Assembly: GCA_019634925.1 (NCBI GenBank)
Contig: JAHCAL010000006.1
Coordinates: forward strand, 124,001 to 188,000
Length of the DNA stretch: 64,000 bases
Direction of reading: 5' to 3'
From: Pseudomonadales bacterium
Lineage (GTDB): Bacteria > Pseudomonadota > Gammaproteobacteria > Pseudomonadales > Azotimanducaceae
The notes under the pieces: model-generated
What the model saw: the letters and a program-made list of their open reading frames with translations, nothing else
What the model was told of the DNA's origin: nothing
Databases searched by the model: none
Position numbers and translations under genes: made by a program
Shown here: positions 52,011-61,389 of the stretch, piece after piece
Position numbering within the stretch: position 1 is the stretch's first letter
Layout: each line of letters starts with the position of its first letter

Positions 52011-53695
52011 CTTCGTGGCAGTCGCGACCAGAGCCAGCCGCCGGGCGCCTCGCGACCGGTCAGGACGTAGTCGAACACGTTGCCGTTGCGCAGCAGCAGC
52101 GCCTGCTCGTCGCGCATCCGCATGACGCCTGCGTACAAGACCTCGTCGCCGGATTGCAGGCGTTCGGCCGGATCGGGAAAGGTCGCGAGGCGGCCGCGCC
52201 GGTACAGGCCGAGTGCGATGATCGGCAACGGCTGGTGCCGGTCGCGCGGATTCCGGGCCAGCGTACCGAGTTCGATCTTCGCCCCGCTCGACAGCGCCTG
52301 CACGAGCGCGGGCGTCGTGGCGGCGTCGACCGTCACGCTCCAGACTTCCGGCGCGCGCGCGCCGAGGACCGCGCCCAGGCGCTCGACGGCACCGGCCGAC
52401 CAGTCCACCGATTCGCGGCGCGCGAGTGCCAGGAAGTCCGCGAGGCGCGGCGTCTGGATGACCGCGAGACACTCGTTCGCGATCACCTCGCTCGAGATCA
52501 TGGTCACATCGGCGGCAAACGCCTCGAACAGCGGTCCGTTCGCCTGCAGGTTCTGGCGGACCACCACGAACAGGTCGGCGTTGAGTTCGCGCGCGGTCAC
52601 AGCGATCGAGAGGTTGGCGATGTCGTCGTCGGTGCCGGCCACGATGCCGACCGATTCGCGAATGCCTGCGGCGAGCAGCGGCTCGGCCTCGGTACCGGTG
52701 CCGCGAATCGAGCGCAGCCCGGCAATCGGTCGTTCGCCGGTGTCGATGACGCTCACGTCGAGGCCCTGGTCGCGCAGCGCCGCCACCACTTCGCGGCCGA
52801 ACCGGCCGTAGCCGCAGACCACCCAGTGGCCGCGCGGCGGCCGTGCGCGCGGTTCGAACGCGCTGCCCGGCAGGGCCGTGAGCCAGCTGATCAGGCGGTC
52901 GGTGTCCGGTGCCGAGAGCGCCTGTGCGAGATGCGCGCCGAAGCGGGCGAACGGATTGATGATGTGATCGGTGCCGAACGACGCCATGTTGGCGGCGACT
53001 TCCCGGCTCATCGCGCGCGCGAGCACCGGCGTCGCCGGATTGAGGAGCCGCACGGCCATGGCGACCGCCAGGTTGGCCTGGTCGTCGCTGGTCAGCGCGA
53101 GCACGCCCCGGCACCAGGGCCCCGTGAGTCCCGCGGCCTGCAACTGCCTGGGCAGACGCGCGTCCGTCGCGAGTCCGGGGGTGTCCTGCACGAAGTCCAT
53201 GAGTGCCAGTTCCTGCACGCGCAGCGGATCGATGTCGATGACCACGAACCGGTAGCCCAGTCGGTCCAGCGCGCGGCCTACCAGGTGCCCGGTCTCGCCG
53301 AACCCGCAGATCAGGTAGAACGGCTCGCGGATCGCGCGGATGTCGCGGGCGAACCGGGCCGCGGTCACCGCGCCGCGGAACGCCACGTCGCGCACGAGCC
53401 CGAGCAGGCTCGCGACCAGGAACGCCCAGCCGACGACCGAAGCGAAGATGACACCGGTGACCCACAGGCGCTGCACCTCGGTAAAGGCCTGCGGGATCTC
53501 GCCGAAGCCGATCGTGGTCGCCGTGTAGCTCACGAAGTACAGCGCCTGGGTGAAGGTCATGTGCCATGCGCGGCCCTGCGCGTCCGCGCCGGGAATCAGC
53601 ACGAGTCCGGCGACCCCCGCGGCAAAGACGGTGACCAGCGTGATGAGCGGTGCACGCAGATGGCGCAGGCCGAGCAGTAGGACGCTGTTGCCCAT
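51986..53695 (-). CDS. Potassium channel with two TrkA-N/RCK domains
   Basis: A 569-residue ion channel. Two membrane helices flank a pore loop with the selectivity filter TATTIGFGE (about 58-66). This is followed by two NAD-binding RCK domains, GFGETGHLVG near residue 130 and GYGRFGREVV near residue 310, and an RCK-C-type tail. A K+-selective, ligand-gated channel is likely. It follows the DUF6394 gene by 20 bases and overlaps the PlsC-like start by 25 bases, so three genes form a unit. Confidence 0.87.
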   Translation of the reverse strand: MGNSVLLLGLRHLRAPLITLVTVFAAGVAGLVLIPGADAQGRAWHMTFTQALYFVSYTATTIGFGEIPQAFTEVQRLWVTGVIFASVVGWAFLVASLLGLVRDVAFRGAVTAARFARDIRAIREPFYLICGFGETGHLVGRALDRLGYRFVVIDIDPLRVQELALMDFVQDTPGLATDARLPRQLQAAGLTGPWCRGVLALTSDDQANLAVAMAVRLLNPATPVLARAMSREVAANMASFGTDHIINPFARFGAHLAQALSAPDTDRLISWLTALPGSAFEPRARPPRGHWVVCGYGRFGREVVAALRDQGLDVSVIDTGERPIAGLRSIRGTGTEAEPLLAAGIRESVGIVAGTDDDIANLSIAVTARELNADLFVVVRQNLQANGPLFEAFAADVTMISSEVIANECLAVIQTPRLADFLALARRESVDWSAGAVERLGAVLGARAPEVWSVTVDAATTPALVQALSSGAKIELGTLARNPRDRHQPLPIIALGLYRRGRLATFPDPAERLQSGDEVLYAGVMRMRDEQALLLRNGNVFDYVLTGREAPGGWLWSRLPRRCPTSSTN

Positions 53696-53715
53696 GGTTG
53701 TCGCCTGGTTGTCGT

Positions 53716-54099
53716 TCAGCGGCGCTGCAGTGTGGTCTCGACGATCAGGATGATGACCGACACGATGTTCGCGAGCAGGGCGCCGGCGGCGAGCGAGACG
53801 ATCGCCGCGATCGCGTGGGTCGATACGTGACCGGCCGTATCGACCGGCGCAAAGAACCAGACGAGCGCCGCGCCGGTGAGTTGGATGAACGCGACCAGGC
53901 TGGTCGCCAGGTGGATGGCGCCGACCTGCGTGCGGTCGCCGAGCTTCAGCACGGTGGCGATGATGTTGACTACCAGTGCCGCGAAGAACTCCCACTGGTT
54001 GTGGTGCGCGGGGTCGTCGATATCGCCGTACACGAAGCCGAAATTGAGCGTTGCGGCGAGCAGGATGAAAAAGCCGAATACCACCTTTTCCAGGTTCAT
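53716..54099 (-). CDS. DUF6394 membrane protein
   Basis: A 127-residue protein with about four membrane helices. The start MNLEKVVFGFFILLAATLNF, then FVYGDIDDPAHHNQWEFFAALVVNIIATVLKLGDRTQ, matches what I know of the gammaproteobacterial DUF6394 family. It is the first gene of the channel unit and probably works with that K+ channel, but this is inference from adjacency. The ATG at 54099 has GGAG about eight bases upstream. The longer frame from 54156 adds no family sequence. Confidence 0.8.
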   Translation of the reverse strand: MNLEKVVFGFFILLAATLNFGFVYGDIDDPAHHNQWEFFAALVVNIIATVLKLGDRTQVGAIHLATSLVAFIQLTGAALVWFFAPVDTAGHVSTHAIAAIVSLAAGALLANIVSVIILIVETTLQRR

Positions 54100-54235
54100 G
54101 GGCCGAGCTCCAGACGGGCGGATCAGATGGGCGGAAACGGAGTGCCACGTTACCACGCGGCGCGGCCTTGCGGCGCGCCGGGATGCGGCATAGGGTGTGC
54201 CCCTGCACCAGGGCCTGGAGGGAGGAGCCGGGGAA

Positions 54236-55846
54236 TTGGCGATACTGTTCCCTGTGTCTGCTCGCCGGCGTGCTTTGGCCTGCTCAGCTCTGGCGCTGCT
54301 CGCGGTCCTGTGCGGCTGCGCCGCCAGCGTGCCGCGTCCGAGCGCCGTGGCGAGCTATGCGGTGCTCGCCATGGAAACCGACGCCAGCCGGCTCGGCCGC
54401 TACGTGCGCGAGCAGACGGCGCGCGCCCGACCCGAACGCCCGCTGCCCGACACCGCGTACCCGGCGCAGCACGAACTGGCCGGCTTCCGACTGATCGCCG
54501 GCGGCGTCGAAGCGCTGGCGGTGCGCCTCGCGCTGATCGACCAGGCCGAGCGGGCCATCGATCTGCAGTATTACATCTTCAACGGCGACCAGACCGGATC
54601 ACTGGTCGCGGAACGGCTGCTCGCCGCCGCCGACCGCGGCGTGCGGGTGCGACTCCTGCTCGACGATATGGGCGCGCGCATCGGCGACACGCGGATCGCG
54701 CGGCTGACCGCGCATCCGAACATCGAGATCCGCCTGTTCAACCCGGTCACGCTGCGCAGTCGCTGGTTGCGCCTGCTGAGCCAGGTCGGCGAGTTCGGCC
54801 GCATCAACAACCGGATGCACAACAAGCTCATGGTCGTCGATAACCAGGTGATGGTGACCGGCGGCCGCAACGTCGGCGACGAATATTTCGGGCTGCGCGA
54901 CCTCGATTTCCAGGACATCGACCTGATCGGGATCGGTCCGGTCAGTGTCCGGGCGTCGGTCGGATTCGACGACTACTGGAACGACTTCCAGTCGGTTCCG
55001 GTCGAGGACGTCACCCGCATCGACGCCGGGCCGCGTGACCTGGAGCGGTTGCGCCAGCGCTTCGAGCGGCTTCGGACGGCACGCGCCGGGTCTGCGTACT
55101 TCCAGGCGCTCGAAGGCCATCCCGCGCTCTGCGCGCTCGACGACGACGTCCTCGAGTGGCGCTGGGGTGTGTTCGAGTGGCTGCACGACCCTCCCGCCAA
55201 GGCGGCCGCGGGTTCGACGCGACGCGGCGAACCCTACCTCGGCCGGCAGCTGGTCGGCGAACTCGAGACGACCCGCTCGGAACTCCTGGTGATCACGCCG
55301 TACCTGATTCCCGGGCGCGACCTGCTCGACCGGTTCGCTGCGCTCGACCGGCGCGGGGTCAGGGTCGGTATCCTCACCAACTCGCTCGCCACGACCGACG
55401 TGCTCGCGGTGCACAGCAGCTACGCGCGCTATCGCCGGCCGCTGCTGGAGGCGGGCGTTGTGCTCTGGGAACTGCGTCCGGGCGCGGGCCAGCAGGAACG
55501 CCCGAGCGCGTTCGTCGGCGATTCGCGCGCGAGCCTGCACGCCAAGACGTTCGTCAACGACCGGGAAGCGCTGTTCATCGGTTCGATCAACCTGGACCCA
55601 CGGTCCATGAACATCAATACCGAGTCGGGCGTGCTGGTGCGTGATCCCACCCTCGCGGTCGATGCCGTGCGGCTGTTCGAGGCATGGACCCGGCCTTCGC
55701 ATGCCTACCGCCTGCAGCTCGGCGAGAACGGCACCATCTCGTGGGAGGCGGGCGAGCGCCGCGCGGTGCGTGAGCCACATGCCGGATTCCTGCGGCGGCT
55801 GGTCAGCCGCCTGGTGGGGTTGCTGCCGATCGAATCGCAGCTCTGA
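54236..55846 (+). CDS. Phospholipase D-family cardiolipin synthase-like lipoprotein
   Basis: A 536-residue protein with two PLD (HKD) motifs: MHNKLMVVDNQVMVTGGRN and LHAKTFVNDREALFIGSINLDPRS. This architecture resembles the ClsC class of cardiolipin synthases that join phosphatidylglycerol and other phospholipids. The N-terminus MAILFPVSARRRALACSALA leads to a lipobox LCGC, so it is probably lipidated and faces the periplasm. The TTG start at 54236 has GGAGGAG eight bases upstream; longer frames lack a ribosome site. It converges on the oxoamine synthase gene. Confidence 0.85.
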   Translation: MAILFPVSARRRALACSALALLAVLCGCAASVPRPSAVASYAVLAMETDASRLGRYVREQTARARPERPLPDTAYPAQHELAGFRLIAGGVEALAVRLALIDQAERAIDLQYYIFNGDQTGSLVAERLLAAADRGVRVRLLLDDMGARIGDTRIARLTAHPNIEIRLFNPVTLRSRWLRLLSQVGEFGRINNRMHNKLMVVDNQVMVTGGRNVGDEYFGLRDLDFQDIDLIGIGPVSVRASVGFDDYWNDFQSVPVEDVTRIDAGPRDLERLRQRFERLRTARAGSAYFQALEGHPALCALDDDVLEWRWGVFEWLHDPPAKAAAGSTRRGEPYLGRQLVGELETTRSELLVITPYLIPGRDLLDRFAALDRRGVRVGILTNSLATTDVLAVHSSYARYRRPLLEAGVVLWELRPGAGQQERPSAFVGDSRASLHAKTFVNDREALFIGSINLDPRSMNINTESGVLVRDPTLAVDAVRLFEAWTRPSHAYRLQLGENGTISWEAGERRAVREPHAGFLRRLVSRLVGLLPIESQL

Positions 55847-55848
55847 GT

Positions 55849-55881
55849 GCGAGCCTCTGGCTCGCCAGGCGCGCGAGTCGC
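55849..55881. terminator. Pair of hairpins between convergent genes
   Basis: Two perfect stems are present: GCGAGCC/GGCTCGC at 55849-55865 with loop TCT, and GCGCG/CGCGC at 55869-55881 with loop AGT. They sit between the PLD stop (55846) and the oxoamine synthase stop (55913). No T-run follows, so termination by this region is only possible. Confidence 0.35.
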
Positions 55882-55912
55882 GCGCACTAGCGTGCAGGGG
55901 CCGGGAATCCCG

Positions 55913-57106
55913 TTACAGGTGCAGGACGCTGGCGCCGTAGCGCGCGGCGAGCCAACCAAACGCGCGCACGATGTCGTCCACGTCCGCGTCCGTGTGCGCC
56001 GCACTCAGGCTGCAGCGCAGCAGCAGGTAGTTGCCTGGCGCGGCGGGCGGCGCGATCAGGTTGACGTACAGGCCTTCGCCGATCAGGCCGTGCCAGATGT
56101 CGAGTGCGTGTTCGGGCTCGGCGAGCGCCACCGCGACGATCGGGCTCTCGCACGGCGTGCGGAGCAGCCCGAGTGCCGTGCAGGCGGCGTGCACACGGCG
56201 CGTGTTGTCCCACAGCCGCGCGCGCAGTTCCGGTTCCGCGGCGACGATGCCGAGGGCCGCCCGGGTGGACGCGACCACCGCCGGCGTGAGCGACGCCGAG
56301 AAGATGTACGGCCGCGCAAGTGGCACGACGTAGCGCAGATCGTGTCGGCTGACGCAGAACCCACCGGTGGCACCGAGGCTCTTGCTGAACGTCCCGGTCA
56401 CGAAGTCGACCTGGTCCTCGACGTCGAACAGTTCGACGGCGCCGCGGCCGCGCCCACCCAGCACACCGAACGAATGCGCTTCGTCGACGAGTAAGCAGGC
56501 ACCGGCCGCCCGGGCGACCGCGCACAGTTCGGCGAGCGGCGGCTGGTCGCCGCGCATGCTGTAGATGCCTTCGAGCACGACGAGTGTGTCGGTCGCGCGC
56601 GCGCCGAGGCGGCGCAGGCGTTTCTCGAGGTCGGCCGGATCGTTGTGCTTGAACCTGTACAGCTCGCAGCCGGCCAGGCGGGCCCCATCGTAGATGCTGG
56701 CGTGGCACTCGGCATCCAGCATGAGAATGCCGTCGCTGCCGCCGAGCGCTGCGATCATGCCGAGGTTGGCCTGGTAGCCGGTCGTGAAGGTCAGGGCGTG
56801 CGGCAGTCCGTAGAAATCGGCCAGTTCCTGCTCGAGCAGCAGGTGCTCGGCGTACGTGCCGTTGGCCATCCGCGAACCGGTGGTGCCGGTGCCGAGGCGG
56901 CGCAATGCCTCCACGGCGGCTTCGATGCAGCGCGGTTCGTAGGTGAGTCCGAGATAGTTGTTGGTGCCGGCCAGCACGACCGGCTGGCCGTTGACGGTGC
57001 CGCGCGTCGCGCTGCCGGAGACGGTGACCGGGCGCCCGAGCGGACTGCGCGCGTCGATGCCCCAGGGCAGGTTCGCCGGCACGACCCGGCGTTCGAGGAG
57101 GCTCAC
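55913..57106 (-). CDS. Alpha-oxoamine synthase (serine palmitoyltransferase/KBL type)
   Basis: A 397-residue PLP-dependent condensing enzyme. The segments are AGTNNYLGLTYEPR, GTGTTGSRMANGT, HASIYDG (His135), VDEAHSFGVLGGRGRG (Asp208, His211) and the Schiff-base Lys in TFSKSLGATGGF (Lys242). Family members join an amino acid with an acyl thioester and release CO2. The GTG start overlaps the stop of the ACP gene (GTGA), strongly suggesting an acyl-ACP substrate. Serine palmitoyltransferase for sphingolipids is a leading option; KBL or AONS cannot be excluded. It ends convergently with the PLD gene. Confidence 0.87.
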   Translation of the reverse strand: MSLLERRVVPANLPWGIDARSPLGRPVTVSGSATRGTVNGQPVVLAGTNNYLGLTYEPRCIEAAVEALRRLGTGTTGSRMANGTYAEHLLLEQELADFYGLPHALTFTTGYQANLGMIAALGGSDGILMLDAECHASIYDGARLAGCELYRFKHNDPADLEKRLRRLGARATDTLVVLEGIYSMRGDQPPLAELCAVARAAGACLLVDEAHSFGVLGGRGRGAVELFDVEDQVDFVTGTFSKSLGATGGFCVSRHDLRYVVPLARPYIFSASLTPAVVASTRAALGIVAAEPELRARLWDNTRRVHAACTALGLLRTPCESPIVAVALAEPEHALDIWHGLIGEGLYVNLIAPPAAPGNYLLLRCSLSAAHTDADVDDIVRAFGWLAARYGASVLHL

Positions 57107-57354
57107 GCGTTCGCCCTGATCTCGATCACGCGTGCCGCGAGCTGGCGCAGCGTGCGGATCGATGCGAGATCGTTCAGCGGAAACGCGATGTCCCAGGTGT
57201 CCTCGACCAGTCCGATCAGCTCCATGACATCGACCGACGAAAGGCCGAGCGTGTCCACCATGTCGCTGTCGGCGCCGAGCTCTGCCGGCGGGTCCTGCTT
57301 GACCGCGCGAACGAGGTCGCGGAGCGTTTCTATGGTCGCCGTGATTTCGGTCAT
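57103..57354 (-). CDS. Acyl carrier protein
   Basis: An 83-residue acidic carrier protein. The phosphopantetheine site is LGLSSVDVMEL with Ser40, preceded by a helix rich in Leu and Val and followed by EDTWDIAFPLNDLASIRTL. It carries an acyl chain on a 4'-phosphopantetheine arm and should load the adjacent alpha-oxoamine synthase. It differs from the housekeeping AcpP (no DSLDTVE), so it is a dedicated carrier. It is divergent from the ELM1-like gene with only 45 bases between the starts. Confidence 0.9.
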   Translation of the reverse strand: MTEITATIETLRDLVRAVKQDPPAELGADSDMVDTLGLSSVDVMELIGLVEDTWDIAFPLNDLASIRTLRQLAARVIEIRANA

Positions 57355-57399
57355 ATACTCGCGGGCGATTGTGGGCGGCTGGCGGAATCGCGGCGAACA

Positions 57400-58641
57400 A
57401 TGCATGAGTCGGTCGGACATTTCAATCGAGCGCCGGGTGGGGTGGATGCGCCCCCGCCGGGTGTATCGGTCTGGGTGCTGCAGAGTTACCGGGCCGGCGA
57501 GAACACGCAGCTGCTCGGGCTCGCGGAGTCGCTCGGGCTGCCGTTCGCGCGCATCGTGGTGCGCTACCGCCGTCATGCGGCTCTGGCGGGCCTTCTGCGC
57601 CTCGCCACCCGGTCGGGAATCGACGGCGCGGGCCGGCGGCAGCTGGCAGAGCCCTGGCCCGATCTGCTCATCAGCGCCGGGCTGCGCAACGAACCCCTCG
57701 CTGCCTGGGTGCGCCGCGCGAGCGGCGGACGGACGCGGGTGGTATTCCTCGGCCGGACCTGGCAGTCGCCGGGTGCGTTCGACCTGCTGGTGACCACCCC
57801 GCAGTACCGGGTCCCGGAAGGTCCATGCGTGCTGACCAATCTCCTGACCCAGCACCGGGTGACGCCCGAGCGGCTCGCCGCTGCGGCACGCGAGCATGCG
57901 GCGCACCTCGACACGCTGCCGCGCCCGCTGATCGGCGTCCTGCTCGGCGGCAGCAGCGGACCGTACGTGCTGGGCGATGCCGCTGCCGATGAACTGGCGA
58001 CCGCGCTGCGCGAACGGCTGCGCGTGCACGGCGGGTCGCTGCTGGTCAGCTCCAGTGCGCGTACGCCGCCTGATTTCCTCGATCGGCTCGAGCGCGCGCT
58101 CGACGGACTCGGTGAGGTTTACCGCTGGCGAGCGGACGATCCCGCGAATCCCTACTACGCCATGCTCGCCGGCGCGGATGCGCTGGTGGTGACCGGCGAC
58201 AGCGTCGCGATGCTCTCCGAGGCCGCGGCCGCCGGCAAGCCGGTGCTGATCTACGACATTCCGACCGACGGCAAGGGAGACGTCACCTGGCGCGCGCGCC
58301 TGTACCGGCTGATGATGCGCGCGCTGCCGCGCCGCCTGACCCGGGACGTGGCGCTCTTCCACCGGCGGTTCGTCGCGGCGGGCCACGGCGCATGGCTGGA
58401 CCCGGCACGGCCGACGGAACCCTGGCCCGCCGTGGCACAACGGCCGCCGGGCCCGGCGGATCCGGTGCCGGCGACGCGCGCCAGGGTGTTCGCGCTGTTG
58501 CAGGATGCGCGCGGGACGGCCGCTGCACCCGGCGCGCCAGCGGCGCGTGCTCAGGGCGCCGCGGACGACCCGGCGCCGGTGCCGACCGGCGCCGCCGCGA
58601 CTGGCGCGGCGAGGCCGACCCGGCCGCGCTCGATCAGGTAG
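57400..58641 (+). CDS. ELM1-family protein, copy 1
   Basis: A 413-residue protein of the mitochondrial-fission ELM1-like family found in many Proteobacteria. The N-terminus shows WVLQSYRAGENTQLLGLAESLGLPF, followed by PWPDLLISAGLRNEPLAAWVRR. The C-terminal half has RWRADDPANPYYAMLAGADALVVTGDSVAMLSEAAAAGKPVLIYDI, a layout like a GT-B glycosyltransferase nucleotide-sugar site. Its activity is unknown; a sugar transferase acting on LPS or a related lipid is plausible. The last 91 bases overlap the end of the convergent exporter gene. A second copy begins at 63589. Confidence 0.82.
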   Translation: MHESVGHFNRAPGGVDAPPPGVSVWVLQSYRAGENTQLLGLAESLGLPFARIVVRYRRHAALAGLLRLATRSGIDGAGRRQLAEPWPDLLISAGLRNEPLAAWVRRASGGRTRVVFLGRTWQSPGAFDLLVTTPQYRVPEGPCVLTNLLTQHRVTPERLAAAAREHAAHLDTLPRPLIGVLLGGSSGPYVLGDAAADELATALRERLRVHGGSLLVSSSARTPPDFLDRLERALDGLGEVYRWRADDPANPYYAMLAGADALVVTGDSVAMLSEAAAAGKPVLIYDIPTDGKGDVTWRARLYRLMMRALPRRLTRDVALFHRRFVAAGHGAWLDPARPTEPWPAVAQRPPGPADPVPATRARVFALLQDARGTAAAPGAPAARAQGAADDPAPVPTGAAATGAARPTRPRSIR

Positions 58642-60296
58642 ACACGGTCGGCCAGTTCGCGCAGCGCGCGCTGGTGGGTGATCGCGAGGATCGTCAGCCG
58701 GCCCTTCAGCGACTCGAGCATGCGACACAACGCCTGTTCGGTGGCGGCGTCGAGCGCGCTGGTCGCTTCGTCGAGGATCAGCAGGCGGGGCCGATGCACC
58801 AAGGCGCGCGCGATCAGGATCCGTTGCCGCTGTCCGCCCGAGAGGCGCGCCCCGGCTTCACCGACCAGGCTATGGATGCCGTCCGGCATGGTCTCGACGA
58901 ACTCGAGGGCGCCCGCCAGCCGCAGCGCCGCCACTACGTCCGCCTCGGTGACGTCGGGGTCGGCGAGGGCCACGTTGCGCATGACGCTGTCGTGCAGCAG
59001 CAGGTTGTCCTGCGGGACGTAGCCGATGCCCTGGCGCCAGGCCCGGAGATCGAGTGCCTCGAGGGGCCTGCCGTCGATCAGGATCCGTCCCGATCGAGGG
59101 CGGGTGAGTCCGATGATGAGATCGGCGATGGTCGACTTGCCTGTCCCCGATTCGCCGACCAGGCAGGTCATGCGCCCTGCCGGGATTTCGATCGATGCGT
59201 GTTCGAGCACCGGTTCTTCGTCGTAGGCCACGGTGACGTCATCCAGTTTGATCGACTGCTCGAGCCGCGGCGGCTCGGTGCCGGCGGCCGGTTCGACGGC
59301 GGCCCGCGCCGAGTCGATCACCGAATGCAGCGCCCAGTAGGCGCTCTCGCAGGCGATCATCTTCTGATACTGCTTCTGGACCTTGCCGGCCTGGCGCAAC
59401 AGGCGCGCCAGGATCAGGACCAGGAACGTCACCGTGGCGAGTTCCATGGACAGGTGGGCGATGGCGACGTAGATGCCGATCGCGAGCACCAGCGTGTAGA
59501 GCGGTTCCTGCGCGCCGTCGAGCGCCGCGTTGCCCAGTACCTCGCGCTTCAACTCCCGCCGGAGCGCGTTGGTCTCGTGGCGCAGGAGCGCCTCGGCCTG
59601 CTCCTCGCGGCCCATGGCCTTCAGCGTCTTGACCGAGCCGAGCAGGTCGGTGAGCGTGCGCAGGAGCGAGCTGTACCACTTGGTCTGCCCCTTGCCGGCC
59701 TTGCGTGCCAGGCGAACGAAGTGATGCGAAAGTCCGAGGATGACGACGCTCGCGCCGAGACACAGCAATGTTGCCTGCCAGGACACGAGCAGCGCGAGCA
59801 GGCCATAGACGATCAGTTCGATGAACAGGACCAGGAGCCGGACCGCGTGGACGTAGGCGAGCGACGCGCGCCACGCCTCGGTCGCCATCGAGTTCGCGAG
59901 ACGCCCGGCGGACTGGCCGACGAAGTGGCGCCAGGAGGACCGCGTCACGGCCGCCAGCACCTCGAGCCGCAGCCCGGTGGCGACGTCGGCGGCGATGTAG
60001 CCGATCCGCTGTTCGGCGACGAAGACGAGCAGGCTCTTGACCGCGATCCCGGAGACGATGACCAGCAGCAGCGCGCCGAGCGAGGGCGTGATGCCGACAC
60101 TGTCCAGGACGTCCGTGACGAAGCGGCTGATCGCATTGTCGGTGCTCGCCGGGCCGGCCCCGTCGAAGGCCACGTTCAACAGCGGCAGCAGGGCGGAAAT
60201 GCCGAGCCCGTCAGCGACCCCCGCGGCGAGCAGCACGACCACCAGGAATACGCTCTGCCAGGGATAGTTGTGGACGAACTTGTGCAGCAGTTTCAT
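58551..60296 (-). CDS. MsbA-like lipid/LPS ABC exporter
   Basis: A 581-residue ABC exporter half with six membrane helices and one ATPase domain. It carries Walker A VGESGTGKST, Q-loop YVPQDNLLLHDSV, signature LSGGQRQR, Walker B LLILDEATSALD and H-loop ITHQ. The layout fits MsbA-type exporters that flip lipid A core or related lipids as a homodimer. Its neighbourhood of LptG, LptF, LpxL and ELM1 genes supports an envelope-lipid cargo, which could be the product of the ACP/oxoamine synthase pair. It is separated from LptG by 22 bases. Confidence 0.85.
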   Translation of the reverse strand: MKLLHKFVHNYPWQSVFLVVVLLAAGVADGLGISALLPLLNVAFDGAGPASTDNAISRFVTDVLDSVGITPSLGALLLVIVSGIAVKSLLVFVAEQRIGYIAADVATGLRLEVLAAVTRSSWRHFVGQSAGRLANSMATEAWRASLAYVHAVRLLVLFIELIVYGLLALLVSWQATLLCLGASVVILGLSHHFVRLARKAGKGQTKWYSSLLRTLTDLLGSVKTLKAMGREEQAEALLRHETNALRRELKREVLGNAALDGAQEPLYTLVLAIGIYVAIAHLSMELATVTFLVLILARLLRQAGKVQKQYQKMIACESAYWALHSVIDSARAAVEPAAGTEPPRLEQSIKLDDVTVAYDEEPVLEHASIEIPAGRMTCLVGESGTGKSTIADLIIGLTRPRSGRILIDGRPLEALDLRAWRQGIGYVPQDNLLLHDSVMRNVALADPDVTEADVVAALRLAGALEFVETMPDGIHSLVGEAGARLSGGQRQRILIARALVHRPRLLILDEATSALDAATEQALCRMLESLKGRLTILAITHQRALRELADRVYLIERGRVGLAAPVAAAPVGTGAGSSAAP

Positions 60297-60318
60297 GGGC
60301 AGTATTCCGCGGCAGGCT

Positions 60319-61389
60319 TCATCGGGGTCCCTGGTTGGCGCGCCGGGCGGCCGCGCCGGCGAGCACGACCAGGAGTCCGGTCGGCAGGGCGACGGCGACC
60401 GGCGGCGGGGCGCCGGCGAGCGCCGCGGCGTTGGTGCTGATCTGCTGGAACAGGTAGAGCGCGATCGCGACCGCCACGCCGATGACGATCACGAGGCCCC
60501 CGCCCGAGCGTGGGCGCACGGACAGTACCAGGGCGGCGCCGAGCAGGGCGAACGCGAAGATCGAGAGTGGGCCGAGCGCGCGGCGCCAGAATTCCACGGC
60601 GTGCGCCGTGCTGGACCCATCGGTGGCCTCGAGGAACGCGGCGTGCTGACGCAGTTCGCTCATCGAAAGACTCGCGATCGGGAATTCCTGCAGGAGCGTC
60701 GCGGGACTCCAGATCGGACGCCAGTCCAGTTCCGCGACGGACTCGTGCTGCTGGCGGTCACCCTCCATGGTGCGGATCTCGATATCTCGCAGGCGCCACA
60801 GGTCGTTGTGCTGGATCTCGGCTTCGGCCGCGTGGGTGAAGCGGCGCAGCTCCAGCTGGTCGTCGAATTCGAAGATGCCGACCCGGCTCGGGCGCTGCCC
60901 GCCGGTCAGCGCGCCCACGTAGACGAACGTGTCGCCGCGGGTGATCCAGCTCCCCTCACGGGCCAGCAGGTTGCCGTCGGGCGAGCGTTCCGACGTGCGG
61001 AACAGAATCGCCTGCTGCAGGAGCGGCCGCGCGCTGATCTCGAGCGGAACCACGAGGCAGGTCGCGACCAGCGCGGCGGCCATTGCGAGCCCGGCGATAC
61101 CGATCACCGAGAGGCCGGCGGTGCGCAGCGCCAGCAGTTCCTGCGTGCGCAGAAAGCCGCTGAAGCCGAAGATCGTCCCGAGCAGGATCACGAACGGCAC
61201 CAGGTCGAGAAGCGTGGCGGGCAGGCTCATGGCGACGAAGACCAGCGCATCGCTCGCCGTATAGCGTGCAGTGCCGATGTCGCCGGCTTCGTCCATGACC
61301 GCGAACAGGCCGAACAGGGCGAGCAACGCGAGCGCGACGATCAGGTAGCCGCGCAGCACCGCCGAAACGAAGTAGCGCGCCACGATCAT
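60319..61389 (-). CDS. lptG: LPS export permease LptG
   Basis: A 356-residue inner-membrane permease of the LptF/LptG family. The N-terminal block MIVARYFVSAVLRGYLIVALALLALF, a second helical block FVAMSLPATLLDLVPFVILLG followed by LRTQELLALRTAGLS, a periplasmic beta region, and final helices such as RRALGPLSIFAFALLGAALVLSV fit LptG. With LptF and the ATPase LptB it pulls LPS out of the inner membrane into the Lpt bridge. The ATG overlaps the LptF stop as ATGA. The longer frame upstream is a shadow of lptF. Confidence 0.92.
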   Translation of the reverse strand: MIVARYFVSAVLRGYLIVALALLALFGLFAVMDEAGDIGTARYTASDALVFVAMSLPATLLDLVPFVILLGTIFGFSGFLRTQELLALRTAGLSVIGIAGLAMAAALVATCLVVPLEISARPLLQQAILFRTSERSPDGNLLAREGSWITRGDTFVYVGALTGGQRPSRVGIFEFDDQLELRRFTHAAEAEIQHNDLWRLRDIEIRTMEGDRQQHESVAELDWRPIWSPATLLQEFPIASLSMSELRQHAAFLEATDGSSTAHAVEFWRRALGPLSIFAFALLGAALVLSVRPRSGGGLVIVIGVAVAIALYLFQQISTNAAALAGAPPPVAVALPTGLLVVLAGAAARRANQGPR

